A program made the translations under genes and the position numbers. DNA of 64,000 bases, taken from the NCBI RefSeq assembly GCF_945956965.1, contig NZ_CAMFJS010000026.1:1-64000 (forward strand). The letters run 5' to 3'. Shown here one piece after another: positions 42,936 through 52,223 of the stretch; position 1 is the first letter of the stretch, and each line of letters starts with the position of its first letter. This DNA is from an uncultured Roseateles sp. Its GTDB lineage: Bacteria > Pseudomonadota > Gammaproteobacteria > Burkholderiales > Burkholderiaceae_C. Under the pieces are notes generated by a model, which ran no database searches, was not told the DNA's origin, and saw nothing but the letters and a program-made list of their open reading frames with translations.

Positions 42936-44273
42936 TCAACTCACCACGCCATCAAAAAAGATCCGCCACTTGCCGGCTTGCTCACGCCAGTACTGACGCT
43001 TGAGCTGCGGCGCGGCATCGCTGCCGCTTTGCTCGCGGTAGGTGACGACCATGATGGGTTCCAGATCGTGGCCCGGCAACACGCTCAGGCGCTCCAGGCT
43101 TTGCAGGGGCAGGGCCTGGTTCTGCATCAGGCTGAGCTTGTGCTCCAGCCGCTTGGCTTCGGAGTCTGAGCCGCGCTGAAGATTGGGCTCGTACAGGCCG
43201 CGCAAGGTGGCTGCATCCTGGCTTTTGCGCGCGGCTTGCCAGCTTGCGTATGCCGCTTCAAAGCCGGGTGCGATATCGGGCTTGGCGCCTTGCTTGGCGA
43301 CCCAATCCACATGCTCCAGGATCAGAACCGGCGTCTCACGCGCTTTGACGGTGTCGGCCAGGTACTGCATATCGTCATTGCTGAGCACGATGCAGCCGTC
43401 GGTGGACTGCGGGCCGCGCGCATAGCTGCCGGCGCGCTCGCCATGCAGCCAGATGCTGCTGCCGCTGCGGCCCAGCAAGCGGTCGTATTCATTCGGGTAA
43501 TTGAGCGGCAGGGCGGCAGCGCCATAGCGGGCCACCGCTTCGTCACGCCGTATGCCCACTTGGTAGATGCCCAGGGGCGTGCGCAGATCACCTTCGACTT
43601 GTTTGCTGATGCCCGCCTTGCCCAGCGAGATATAGCTGTCCTTGACCAGGCGCAGGCCGTGCTCGGCGCTGTTCTCAAACAGGTAGAGCCGGGCTTTGGA
43701 CGTGTCCACCACGATGGCGTGGCGCAGCGAACTGGACAAGCCCACCAATTCCTTGGGCAAGGCGTCTTGCGGCGGGCGCGCCACCAGCGCGGCCAGGCGC
43801 AGCTGCGCCTCGGTGCGCAAGGCATTGGCGCGGCTGATCTGTTCGGGCGTGGCGCCGACTTGGGCCTGCGCCGCCGCTTCGGGCGTGCTGCGGGCCAGCA
43901 GCAGATCGGCATAGGTCAGCTGGGCCAGGGAAAAATCTGGCTGTTTGGCGACCAGGGCTTGCACGGTGGCAAAGGCCTGAGCCTCCTCACCGCGCGCGAG
44001 CATCTGGAAGGCCGAGATCAGCTGGCCTTCCGGCGTCTGGGCATTGATCTGCGCCGTCAGGATGCTGGGTTCGGCCTTGGCAGGCGTGGCCGGGTGGCCA
44101 AAGCCCAGGCCCAGCGGCGCATTCGCCTCCACCCGGGAGGACAGCATATTCATGCCCGTCAGGCCCAGCACGGCCGCGGCGGCGGCGCCACCCACCAGCA
44201 GGGCGCCACGCAACCAGGGCTTGCCGGTGGCGGGGGCTGGCTTCTTACTCGGAGTGGACTGCTCTGGCTGCAT
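42936..44273 (-). CDS. L,D-transpeptidase with Cds6-like C-terminal domain
   Basis: YkuD-family transpeptidase that cross-links peptidoglycan or attaches proteins to it. The N-terminus has one membrane anchor (ALLVGGAAAAAVLGLTGMNML) and a helical linker. The YkuD domain has IWLHGERAGSYARG and the catalytic Cys/His region STDGCIVLSNDDM. The last 110 residues form an NTF2-like Cds6-type domain ending GKWRIFFDGVVS. About 445 aa from ATG 44273; a GTG at 44303 adds 10 residues. The gene just upstream on the same strand carries a similar C-terminal domain. Confidence 0.9.
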   Translation of the reverse strand: MQPEQSTPSKKPAPATGKPWLRGALLVGGAAAAAVLGLTGMNMLSSRVEANAPLGLGFGHPATPAKAEPSILTAQINAQTPEGQLISAFQMLARGEEAQAFATVQALVAKQPDFSLAQLTYADLLLARSTPEAAAQAQVGATPEQISRANALRTEAQLRLAALVARPPQDALPKELVGLSSSLRHAIVVDTSKARLYLFENSAEHGLRLVKDSYISLGKAGISKQVEGDLRTPLGIYQVGIRRDEAVARYGAAALPLNYPNEYDRLLGRSGSSIWLHGERAGSYARGPQSTDGCIVLSNDDMQYLADTVKARETPVLILEHVDWVAKQGAKPDIAPGFEAAYASWQAARKSQDAATLRGLYEPNLQRGSDSEAKRLEHKLSLMQNQALPLQSLERLSVLPGHDLEPIMVVTYREQSGSDAAPQLKRQYWREQAGKWRIFFDGVVS

Positions 44274-44331
44274 CTCGGTCGTCACATCAATCGTTCGGGG
44301 CACGCGGCTGGGCTGGCTGGCTTGTGGCGGC

Positions 44332-45534
44332 TCAGCTGGAGGATTCTTGGCTCAACAGCCATGCACCGGACTTGGACTTCACCAGGCTCAGGGTCTTGCT
44401 GCTCTTCACGCTCAGCGCGTCCGAGGTGTAGTTCTGGCGGAAAGTGACCGTGGCCTTGCTGCCATCGCCATCCACCTTGATCTTCAGGCCGGAGACTTCC
44501 ACCGCGATCTTCTTCTTGCCCATGATGCGGGCGCGGCGGTCTTCTTCCCAGGCCTTGCGCGTGGCGGCCTTGCCCTTGAAGTCGGGCGTGTAGGCCTTGT
44601 AGTAGTCGTCCATATCGCGCTGGCTCCAGGCCTTGGCCCAGTTCTGCACGGCTTTCTCGATGGCCTGCTGGGCCTCTTGCTGCGGGTTCGCTTTGGCGGC
44701 TTCGGCTTTGGCGACCTCAGCCTTGGGGGCTTCAGGCTTGGCCGCCGGCGTAGTGGCAGCAGTTGTTGTTGCCGGGGCTGGCTTTGGCGCCGCGGCAATG
44801 GCAGGTGCGCTTGCTGCGACGGGTGTCGGTGCCGCGGCCTTGGCCTGCACAGCTGGCGCCGGTGCAGGGGCGCTGACAGCGGGCGGGGTGGCCGGTTTGG
44901 CGGCGGCCACGGGAGCGGGGGCCGGGCTTGGCGCCGTTGCCGGCGAAGAAGGAGCAGGGCTGGGTGCGGGTGCTGCCACCACCTTGGCCGCGCGCGGATC
45001 CACGCTGGGCTCAAACACGTTTTGCACCACGGCCAGCTTCAGCGGCAGCTGGTTGTCGCCCTTGTCCAGGGCCAGCGCCTTTTTGTAGGCCTGGCCGGCC
45101 AGGCGGGCGTAGACATCGCCCAGGTTCTGGAAGGCGGTGGCATAGCTGGGATTGGTGCGGATGGCCAATTCCAGGGCCTGGCGCGCCTTCTCGAAATCAC
45201 CTTGATTGCCGTAGAGCACGGCCAGATTGTTGTAGGGGCCGGGCAGCTCGGGGTTGGTTTCAATCAGCTTTTGAAACACCGCAATCGCTTCCGGCTCACG
45301 TTTGAGCTGGGCCAGGGCGTTGCCGCGCTGCAGGCGCAGGCGCGGGTCATTGGGCTTGGCCACCAGGGCTTGATCGACCTTCTTCAACGCTTCGCTGGCA
45401 TTGCCCTTGGCCAGCAGGGCCTGGGCATCGCTCACTTCGTCGGCCCGGGCTGCGCCGGCGCTCAAACCAAGCGCCAGGCTCAGAGCCAGCGCGTGCAGGG
45501 GGAAGCGTGTCAGGGACGAGGTGTGAAGGGGCAT
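44332..45534 (-). CDS. Exported TPR protein with Cds6-like C-terminal domain
   Basis: 400-aa secreted protein: signal peptide (ending SAGAARA before DEVSDAQALL), about four TPR repeats (residues 30-150, e.g. LPGPYNNLAVLYGNQGDFEKA), and a 100-residue Ala/Pro/Lys-rich flexible linker. A C-terminal NTF2-like domain follows (VQNWAKAWSQRDMDDYYKAY to LVKSKSGAWLLSQESSS). That domain parallels the end of the neighbouring L,D-transpeptidase, with which it is probably co-transcribed (28-58 bases apart). A cell-wall scaffold role is inferred. The ATG at 45534 precedes the signal peptide. Confidence 0.87.
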   Translation of the reverse strand: MPLHTSSLTRFPLHALALSLALGLSAGAARADEVSDAQALLAKGNASEALKKVDQALVAKPNDPRLRLQRGNALAQLKREPEAIAVFQKLIETNPELPGPYNNLAVLYGNQGDFEKARQALELAIRTNPSYATAFQNLGDVYARLAGQAYKKALALDKGDNQLPLKLAVVQNVFEPSVDPRAAKVVAAPAPSPAPSSPATAPSPAPAPVAAAKPATPPAVSAPAPAPAVQAKAAAPTPVAASAPAIAAAPKPAPATTTAATTPAAKPEAPKAEVAKAEAAKANPQQEAQQAIEKAVQNWAKAWSQRDMDDYYKAYTPDFKGKAATRKAWEEDRRARIMGKKKIAVEVSGLKIKVDGDGSKATVTFRQNYTSDALSVKSSKTLSLVKSKSGAWLLSQESSS

Positions 45535-45726
45535 GGTTGCGGCCTGGTTTTGGGTGGCCGGATTGTAGCGGCGAGGCCACCCGCACCAGGCGCTTGCGCC
45601 CAAGCCGGGGCGGGCTGCGTGCTAGAGTGCCAGGGCAGATGTCATGCCCGGTCTTTTGCGCTTGCAGCTCGCGCGAAAAACGGGCTCCCCTTGACCCTTC
45701 CAGCCTTCGCAGAAAGCCGCCAACCC

Positions 45727-46701
45727 GTGCCCTCACGCCGCCGCGCTGCCGCCGTTTTTGCTGCTCATCTCGCCACCCAGCTCGGCCTTTTGCTGAGCTT
45801 GAGTTCGCCGGCGCAGGCGTTTGAGCTGGGCCGGCCGCAAACGCTGTCGGGCTTGGGCGAACCGCTGTCCTTGAAGCTGCCCTTGCGCATGAACACGGGT
45901 GAAACGCTCAATCCGGACTGCGTGCAGGTGCATATCGAGTCAGGCGAGCATCGTTTGTCGCCGGCGGAATTGCACAAATCGCTGGAACTGCATCCTGAGA
46001 CCCAATCTGGCACCTTGTGGCTGCGCAGCAGCGTGCCCATCGAGGAGCCAGTGATCAAGCTGGCCATCGGCTGCCCGCTCCAACACCTGACCGCGCTAGT
46101 GGACCCGGCCCCACCACTGCCCGCCGTGAAGGCATTGATGAGCACAAGCGGCGAATTGGCCTGGGCGCCGAGTTCCGCCGGCAGCCCGCAGGCTACGCCG
46201 GCCTCACACCCGGCTTCACACCCGGCCTCACACCCAGCCAAGGCTCAGCTGCTAGCGAATACGCCGCTGACCTTGCCGACCGAATCCGGCCTGCGCCTGG
46301 ACGGGCAGGTGGGGCCCGCCAAGCGCCGACCCGCGGCGGCCGACAAGGCCTTGCTGGGCGACATTGATAGCCGCTTGGCCCTGGCCCTGCGCCTGGCCCA
46401 GGACGTGGGCCAGACCTTGTTGTCCACGCCGGAAACGGTGTCAGCACGTCTGCGCGAAGCCGAGCGTGAGTTCAGCCAATTGCAGCGTGAGCAGCGCAGC
46501 CTGGATGCGCAAGTCGAGTTGCTGAGCAAGCAAGTGCAGCAGGGGCCCAGCGAAGCTCCGGCTGGCCTGGGCGTGGTGGCGATGCTGCTGGCTTGGGCGC
46601 TTTTGCTGGTGGGCGCGGCGTTCTACTTCTGGCGCCGCCGGCAAGGCGTGCGACAGGGTGTGCGCCAGGCCAAGCGACGGGGCGGCGCTGCCGCTCTTTA
46701 G
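45727..46701 (+). CDS. FimV-like N-terminal-domain membrane protein, GTG start
   Basis: 324-aa protein beginning with a signal peptide (ending SLSSPAQA) and a FimV-type domain, FELGRPQTLSGLGEPLSLKL. A linker with three tandem 12-base repeats (46201-46236, encoding ASHP three times) follows. A coiled coil (VSARLREAEREFSQLQREQR) and one transmembrane helix (LGVVAMLLAWALLLVGAAFY) with a basic tail come after. It is far shorter than FimV/HubP and lacks the TPR/LysM parts. The GTG at 45727 best fits the signal peptide; the frame stays open 1.6 kb upstream only because it lies antisense to other genes. Confidence 0.75.
   Translation: MPSRRRAAAVFAAHLATQLGLLLSLSSPAQAFELGRPQTLSGLGEPLSLKLPLRMNTGETLNPDCVQVHIESGEHRLSPAELHKSLELHPETQSGTLWLRSSVPIEEPVIKLAIGCPLQHLTALVDPAPPLPAVKALMSTSGELAWAPSSAGSPQATPASHPASHPASHPAKAQLLANTPLTLPTESGLRLDGQVGPAKRRPAAADKALLGDIDSRLALALRLAQDVGQTLLSTPETVSARLREAEREFSQLQREQRSLDAQVELLSKQVQQGPSEAPAGLGVVAMLLAWALLLVGAAFYFWRRRQGVRQGVRQAKRRGGAAAL
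46201..46236 (+). repeat. Three 12-base in-frame tandem repeats in the FimV-like gene
   Basis: GCCTCACACCCG is repeated three times with two single-base changes, encoding Ala-Ser-His-Pro three times. The copy number could vary between strains without breaking the frame. Confidence 0.9.
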
Positions 46702-46759
46702 AATGCACGCTTCTCATTGACGGCGCAGCGGCCTGGCTAGGGCGCGCGCCACAGGCCAC

Positions 46760-48379
46760 ATGTCTTCCTCTGCCCCCCTGTCTTCGACAACTCTGCCCGT
46801 GGTGATCGTGGGCGCCGGCTTGGCCGGGCTCACCACGGCCTTGCATCTGGCCGACCGCATGCGCGTGATCGTGCTGGCCAAGCGTGAATTGGGCGAGGGC
46901 GCCACCGCCTGGGCCCAGGGCGGCATCGTCGGCGTGCTGGGCCAGGATGACAGCATCGACAGCCATGTGCGCGACACCCAGGAAGCTGGTGCAGGCTTGG
47001 TGGACGAGGCCACGGCCCGCTTCATTGCCGAGCAAAGCGCGCAGGCGGTGGCCTGGCTGGTGCAGCAGGGCGTGCCCTTCACGCCCGACAGCACCGGCCC
47101 GCTGGGCCTGCACCTGACCCGCGAGGGCGGCCATGCCGTGCGCCGCATCGCCCACGCCGCCGATGCCACCGGCAAGGCTATTCACGATCAGCTGCTGGCC
47201 GTGGCCGCGGCGCACCCGAATATCGAGCTGCGCCAACGCTGGATGGCGCTGGACCTGATTACCTCGCGCCATCTGCAGCGCGATGAAGAGCCGCGCTGCT
47301 ACGGCATTTACGCGCTCGACATCGACTCGCAAAAGGTCGAGGCACTGGCTGCCCAGGCGGTGGTGCTGGCCACCGGTGGTGCCGGCAAGGTCTACCGCTA
47401 CACCACCAATCCCGACACCTCCACCGGCGACGGCATTGCCATGGCCTGGCGAGCCGGCTGCCGGGTGGCGAATATGGAGTTCATGCAGTTCCACCCGACC
47501 TGCCTTTACCACCCGCAGGAACGCAGCTTTTTGATCACCGAGGCCTTGCGCGGCGAGGGCGGGCATTTGAAGCTGCCCGACGGCACCCGCTTCATGGCTG
47601 CCCACGATGAGCGCATGGAGTTGGCGCCGCGTGACATCGTCGCCCGCGCCATCGACTTCGAGATGAAAAAGCACGGCCTGGACCATGTCTGGCTGGATGC
47701 CCGCCATCTGGGCGAGGACTTCTTGAAAGAGCATTTCCCCACCGTGCATGCGCGCTGCTTGGGGCTGGGCATCGACATTGCCACGCAGATGATTCCGGTC
47801 GTGCCGGCGGTGCATTTCACCTGCGGCGGCGTGGTCACCGATATGAACGGCAGCGCCGATCTGCCGGGCCTCTATGCCGTGGGCGAAACCAGTTATACCG
47901 GCCTGCATGGCGCCAACCGCCTGGCCAGCAATTCATTGCTGGAGTGCGTGGTGCTGGGCCAGACCTGCGCCAGCCACATCCAAGCGCAGCCGCAGCATGC
48001 TGCTGCGCCGCTGCCGGCCTGGGACGAAAGCCAGGTGGAAGATGCCGACGAGCAGGTGGTCATCTCGCACAACTGGGACGAGTTGCGCCTGCTGATGTGG
48101 AACTATGTGGGCATCGTGCGCACCACCAAGCGCCTGGAGCGGGCGCTGCACCGCATCGCGCTCTTGCGTGGCGAGGTGGATGACTATTACGCCAATTTCC
48201 GCGTCAGCCGCGATTTGCTGGAGCTGCGCAATCTGCTGGACTGCGGCGAACTGATCGTGCGTTCGGCCTTGCTGCGGCATGAGAGCCGCGGCCTGCATTT
48301 CAGCCGCGACTATCCGCGCACCTTGCCGGTCAGCTTCCCGACCGTGCTGGTGGCGGAGCGGGGTTTGAAAACCCGCTGA
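46760..48379 (+). CDS. nadB: L-aspartate oxidase
   Basis: FAD enzyme that oxidises aspartate to iminoaspartate, the first step of de novo NAD synthesis. The FAD motif is VVIVGAGLAGLTTALHL, with EGATAWAQGGIVGVLG following. Active-site segments include FMQFHPTCLY, RGEGGHLKLPDGTRFM, HFTCGGVVTDMNG and ETSYTGLHGANRLASNSLLE. 539 aa, normal. nadA follows 450 bases downstream on the opposite strand, past the ComFB-like gene; nadC is not in the window. Confidence 0.97.
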   Translation: MSSSAPLSSTTLPVVIVGAGLAGLTTALHLADRMRVIVLAKRELGEGATAWAQGGIVGVLGQDDSIDSHVRDTQEAGAGLVDEATARFIAEQSAQAVAWLVQQGVPFTPDSTGPLGLHLTREGGHAVRRIAHAADATGKAIHDQLLAVAAAHPNIELRQRWMALDLITSRHLQRDEEPRCYGIYALDIDSQKVEALAAQAVVLATGGAGKVYRYTTNPDTSTGDGIAMAWRAGCRVANMEFMQFHPTCLYHPQERSFLITEALRGEGGHLKLPDGTRFMAAHDERMELAPRDIVARAIDFEMKKHGLDHVWLDARHLGEDFLKEHFPTVHARCLGLGIDIATQMIPVVPAVHFTCGGVVTDMNGSADLPGLYAVGETSYTGLHGANRLASNSLLECVVLGQTCASHIQAQPQHAAAPLPAWDESQVEDADEQVVISHNWDELRLLMWNYVGIVRTTKRLERALHRIALLRGEVDDYYANFRVSRDLLELRNLLDCGELIVRSALLRHESRGLHFSRDYPRTLPVSFPTVLVAERGLKTR

Positions 48380-48397
48380 AGCTGGGGTTTTAAGCGC

Positions 48398-48688
48398 TCA
48401 GGGCTGGGCGCGCAACGCCGCGCGGGCGTGCACGAAGTGGAAGGCGTAGCCCACGGCTTCGTCGATGGCGGCGTCGATCTCGCGCCGCTCATGCTCGGTC
48501 AGATAAAACAGAAAGTCCACGGCGTGGCGGATGTAGCGCGGTGGCAGGCGGTTCAGCGCCACGCAGGCCACATCGCAGAGCAGATCGGGGTCGGCTGCAA
48601 TTTGCGGGAAGTCGGCGGCCATTTTCATCACCGCGGCCAGCACTTCGCGTTCGTGGTGGTTGTAGATCGAGCTGAAATCTTGATTCAT
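48398..48688 (-). CDS. ComFB-domain protein
   Basis: 96-aa protein of the late-competence ComFB family, some members of which bind c-di-GMP or c-di-AMP. Starts MNQDFSSIYNHHEREVLAAV and continues DLLCDVACVALNRLPPRYIRHAVDFLFYL (shown here as one block of the conserved core split by the family into CDVACVALN and LPPRYI). It ends in a basic, Ala-rich tail. The ATG at 48688 has GGGAG upstream on the reverse strand; the longer open frame is not supported. Role unknown here. Confidence 0.85.
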   Translation of the reverse strand: MNQDFSSIYNHHEREVLAAVMKMAADFPQIAADPDLLCDVACVALNRLPPRYIRHAVDFLFYLTEHERREIDAAIDEAVGYAFHFVHARAALRAQP

Positions 48689-48749
48689 GGTGGGGTCTCC
48701 CGCAAAAGCATCGGCTGACACGATAAGGCTTTTCGCCTGGCTTGCGGGC

Positions 48750-48773
48750 AAAAAAAAGCCAGCTTCCGCTGGC
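48750..48773 (-). terminator. Rho-independent terminator of nadA
   Basis: On the reverse strand GCCAGC-GGAA-GCTGGC is followed by eight T residues (A-run 48750-48757 on the + strand). It lies about 54 bases beyond the nadA stop and insulates the ComFB-like gene. Confidence 0.92.
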
Positions 48774-48826
48774 CAATTCGAATCCTCTGCGGCGACTTGA
48801 TTCGCCGCCTGTGTCATTCACCTGCC

Positions 48827-49930
48827 TCAGGCCGCCCCGATGCCGGGCACCAAGCCGGCGCGCTGGTTCTTCAGCGCGGCGGTGAAGTCCAGCATGCGGG
48901 TGATGCAGGTCTTGGCCTTGACGCGGACGCCCTCGTCCAACTCAATGGCGCCCTGGCCGTGGCGCAGGCAATCAATCAGGCCTTGCAAGCTATTCATCGC
49001 CATCCAGGGGCAATGGGCGCAGCTCTTGCAAGTGGCGCTATTGCCGGCGGTGGGCGCTTCGATCAAGGTCTTGCCCGGCGCCAGCTGGCGCATGCGATGA
49101 AGAATGCCGTTGTCGGTGGCGACGATGTATTCCTGCGCCTGGCCTTCCACCACCGCCTTGATCAGCGCCGAGGTGGAACCCACCACATCGGCCAAGGCCA
49201 CCACGCTTTGCGGTGACTCGGGGTGCACCAGCACCATGGCGCCGGGATGCTGCTCGCGCAGCAGTTGCAACTCTAGGCCCTTGAACTCGTCGTGCACGAT
49301 GCAGGCGCCGTTCCACATCAGCATATCGGCGCCGGTTTGTTCCTGGATGTAGCGGCCCAGGTGGCGGTCCGGGGCCCAAAGGATTTTTTGACCCTTGGCC
49401 TTCAAGTCGGCCACGATCTCCAGCGCGCAAGAGCTGGTCACCATCCAGTCGGCCCGCGCTTTCACGGCTGCGCTGGTATTGGCGTAGACCACCACTTGGC
49501 GGTCCGGGTGGGCGTCGCAAAAAGCGTTGAAGTCCTCGGCTGGGCAGCCCAGGTCCAGCGAGCAGGTGGCGTCCAGATCCGGCATAAGCACCCGCTTCTC
49601 GGGGCTCAAGATCTTGGCCGTTTCGCCCATGAAGCGCACGCCAGCCACCAGCAGGGTTTGTGCCGCGTGGTCGCGGCCAAAGCGGGCCATTTCCAGCGAG
49701 TCGGAGACGATGCCGCCGGTTTCCAGCGCCAGGTCTTGCAGATCTCCATCCACATAGAAATGCGCCACCAGCACGGCGTTGTGGGCCTTCAAGAGGGCCG
49801 CGGCCTCGGCCTTCAGGCTGGCACGCTCGGCGGGGCTCAGGGGGGCGGGGACTTTGGCCCAGGCCTGGACGGTACAGCTTTGGCCTTGGGCGTCTTGGCG
49901 GGTGTAGTCAAACAGCACTTGATCATTCAT
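48827..49930 (-). CDS. nadA: Quinolinate synthase
   Basis: 4Fe-4S enzyme that condenses iminoaspartate with dihydroxyacetone phosphate to quinolinate. Conserved parts: [14 protein letters not shown] (the usual AHYYQ region), [62 protein letters not shown], and [13 protein letters not shown]. The cluster cysteines are in DATCSL, TSSCAL and CKSC/HCPW, intact. 367 aa. It faces nadB across the ComFB-like gene, and an intrinsic terminator follows it. Confidence 0.97.
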   Translation of the reverse strand: MNDQVLFDYTRQDAQGQSCTVQAWAKVPAPLSPAERASLKAEAAALLKAHNAVLVAHFYVDGDLQDLALETGGIVSDSLEMARFGRDHAAQTLLVAGVRFMGETAKILSPEKRVLMPDLDATCSLDLGCPAEDFNAFCDAHPDRQVVVYANTSAAVKARADWMVTSSCALEIVADLKAKGQKILWAPDRHLGRYIQEQTGADMLMWNGACIVHDEFKGLELQLLREQHPGAMVLVHPESPQSVVALADVVGSTSALIKAVVEGQAQEYIVATDNGILHRMRQLAPGKTLIEAPTAGNSATCKSCAHCPWMAMNSLQGLIDCLRHGQGAIELDEGVRVKAKTCITRMLDFTAALKNQRAGLVPGIGAA

Positions 49931-50032
49931 GGCGGGATTTTATGAGGAGGACCGTTGCTAGGCCGCTGCAGCGGCCGCTAGGCACCTGGCCGGGCCGGGT
50001 CATTGGCCTCTGATGACATCGGGTGAAGGGGC

Positions 50033-50893
50033 TCAGGCCTCGGCAAAAAAGCGGCTCGGCGGCATGCCCACGGTGCGGGTGACCATGGCGCTGAAGGCGC
50101 TGGCGCTGGCGTAGCCCAGCTCGGCGGCGATCAGATTCATCGGCCGCTTGCGTGCCGCCAGGGTCAAGGCATGAGCCAGCAAGGCCTGCTGGCGCCATTG
50201 CGCATAGCTGCTGCCCAGCTCTTGCCGGAACAGGCGCGAGAGGGTGCGGGTGCTGGCGCCGACCTCGGCGGCCCAGCCAGCCAGATCGGCATGGCGCAGG
50301 GGCTCTTGCAGCATGGCTTCGCAAAAGCGCCGCAGACGCTTGTCTTGCGGCAGGTCCACGCCCAGGCGCAGGCTGCTGGCGCGGCGCAGTTCGTCCTCGA
50401 TCAGATTGGCCAGCCACAGCTCGCGTTTGCCCGCATCGCTTTCACGCACCTCGGCCAGTTGCAAGACCAGCTCGCGCAGCAGGGGCGAGACTTCCAACAC
50501 CCGGCTGTCCGCCCAAGCCGCAGCCGCGCTGCCGGACAGGCCCGGGCCGACGCGGCCTGGGCATTGGTGCAGATATAGCGTGCGCAGATCGACCCGCTCG
50601 ACCGGCGTGACGGCGTGCTCCACCTGCGGCGGTATCCACACCGCCCGCGAGGGCGGCACCAAGAATGTGGCCCGTTCGGTGCTGACGCGCACCACGCCGC
50701 TGATCGAAAACACCAGCTGGCCCCAGTCATGCTGATGGGCCTGGATGTCCACATCGCTTTCCAGCACCCGCGACTTGGCCCGCACCGGCCGCAGGGCGCA
50801 AGGGGCGAAGCGCTGCGGGTCCAGCGGCGGCAGACTGGTGCGGGCTTTGCTGGGGCGCGGCCGTGAAAGTGGCGTGGAGCTGGGGGCGGACAT
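50033..50893 (-). CDS. AraC-family regulator (NimR/YeaM-like)
   Basis: 286-aa regulator with an N-terminal cupin sensor (HQHDWGQLVFSISGVVRVST, then FLVPPSRAVWIPPQVEHAV) and a C-terminal double helix-turn-helix (WAAEVGASTRTLSRLFRQEL and AELGYASASAFSAMVTRTVG). This architecture and its divergence from an MFS exporter match the E. coli nimR-nimT arrangement. It probably controls the divergent MFS-ThDP enzyme pair across the 73-base gap. Effector unknown. Confidence 0.88.
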   Translation of the reverse strand: MSAPSSTPLSRPRPSKARTSLPPLDPQRFAPCALRPVRAKSRVLESDVDIQAHQHDWGQLVFSISGVVRVSTERATFLVPPSRAVWIPPQVEHAVTPVERVDLRTLYLHQCPGRVGPGLSGSAAAAWADSRVLEVSPLLRELVLQLAEVRESDAGKRELWLANLIEDELRRASSLRLGVDLPQDKRLRRFCEAMLQEPLRHADLAGWAAEVGASTRTLSRLFRQELGSSYAQWRQQALLAHALTLAARKRPMNLIAAELGYASASAFSAMVTRTVGMPPSRFFAEA

Positions 50894-50966
50894 GGGTGGC
50901 TGAAATTCGATAGATTTTGGCGAGCTATCGTAACTCGGCCTTGGCCCGGGCGCCTAAAGTGCGGGC

Positions 50967-52223
50967 ATGACTACAGCCAGCCTGCCGCTTGCGGCCGAAA
51001 CCAAGCAAGCCCGCCGCGACATCGCCACCATCAGCCTGATCGGGCTGGCGCATGGCTGCTCGCATTTCTTCCACATGTTGCTGCCGCCGCTGTTCCCGGT
51101 CTTCATCCGCGAATTTGGGCTCAGCTATGCCGAACTCGGTTTGTTGGTCAGCACCTTTTTCATCATCTCCGGCCTGGGCCAAGCCATGGCCGGCTTTCTG
51201 GTGGATCGCACCGGCGCGCGCCCGGTGCTGTTCGCGGCGCTGTCTTGCTTTGTGCTGGCCTCACTGGCGGCTGGCCTGGCCACGGGTTTTGGCGGTTTGC
51301 TTGTAGCTGCAGCCTTGGCCGGCCTGGGCAATGCGCCCTTTCACCCGGTGGACTTCACCATCCTCAACAAGCGGGTGTCGCCCGCTCGCCTGGGCCACGC
51401 CTTCTCGGTGCATGGCATCACCGGCAATCTGGGCTGGGCGCTCGCACCGGTGTTTTTGATCGGTCTGGCGCAGCTCAGCGGCAATTGGCGCTATGCCTAT
51501 CTGGGCACCGCACTGGCGGCCTTAGCCGTGATCGCCTTGCTGTGGTTCAAGCGCGCCGCGATCGACGACAGCCAGGGCAGTTGGTCGCATGACAAGGCCG
51601 GCGCCACGCCCGTCAAAGACGAACACCCGATGGCTTTTTTGCGCCTGCCTTCGGTGTGGCTGTGCTTCTCGTTTTTCTTCTTCGGCACCACGGCGCTGAC
51701 GGCGATTCAGAGCTTCGCCAGCCCGGCCCTGAGCCAGCTTTACGGCCTGGCCCCTGAGGCCACGGCTTTCGTCGTGACCGGCTATATGTTGTGCGGCGCG
51801 GTGGGCATGGTGATTGGCGGCTTCTGGGTGGCGCGCTCGGCCAGTCTGGAGCGCAATATCGCCATCGCGCTGGCGCTGGGCGCGGCCTTGCTGGCCCTGG
51901 CCGCCAGCGGCTGGGTGCCGCCGATGTTGGCGGCCACGGTGGTGGCGCTGGCCGGCTTCGGCACCGGCCTGGCCGGCCCCTCGCGCGATATGTTGATCAA
52001 GCGTGCCGCGCCGCCCGGCGCCACCGGCCGGGTCTACGGCACGGTGTATTCCGGGCTGGACTTGGGCTTCGCCCTGGCCGCGCCCATCTTCGGCGCCATG
52101 ATGGACAAGGGCCGCCCCGGCGCGGTGTTCATGGGCGCTGCGCTGGCCTTGTTGCTGGCCATTGCCGCGGCCAATCTGGTTCAACTGGCACGACCGAAGA
52201 AGGCTTTACAGTCCGCAGCATGA
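50967..52223 (+). CDS. MFS transporter
   Basis: Twelve-helix major facilitator protein, 418 aa, of the group that includes fosmidomycin-resistance-type exporters. Recognisable parts are SLIGLAHGCSHFFHMLLPPL in helix 1, the loop-2 motif GFLVDRTGARPVLF, and GNAPFHPVDFTILNKRVSP after helix 4. The second half begins with a loop at about residues 205-220. The stop overlaps the next start (ATGA), so it is coupled to the ThDP enzyme. Substrate unknown; the pairing suggests export or import of that enzyme's product or substrate. Confidence 0.9.
   Translation: MTTASLPLAAETKQARRDIATISLIGLAHGCSHFFHMLLPPLFPVFIREFGLSYAELGLLVSTFFIISGLGQAMAGFLVDRTGARPVLFAALSCFVLASLAAGLATGFGGLLVAAALAGLGNAPFHPVDFTILNKRVSPARLGHAFSVHGITGNLGWALAPVFLIGLAQLSGNWRYAYLGTALAALAVIALLWFKRAAIDDSQGSWSHDKAGATPVKDEHPMAFLRLPSVWLCFSFFFFGTTALTAIQSFASPALSQLYGLAPEATAFVVTGYMLCGAVGMVIGGFWVARSASLERNIAIALALGAALLALAASGWVPPMLAATVVALAGFGTGLAGPSRDMLIKRAAPPGATGRVYGTVYSGLDLGFALAAPIFGAMMDKGRPGAVFMGAALALLLAIAAANLVQLARPKKALQSAA

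Noticed and set aside
44044-45726. Upstream extension of the FimV-like frame by more than 500 codons
   Set aside because: It lies antisense to the L,D-transpeptidase and TPR genes and consists of Gly/Arg/Leu-rich nonsense; the signal peptide starts at 45727.
48770-48790. TTCGAATCC resembling a tRNA T-loop
   Set aside because: No cloverleaf can be folded around it; it adjoins the nadA terminator hairpin.
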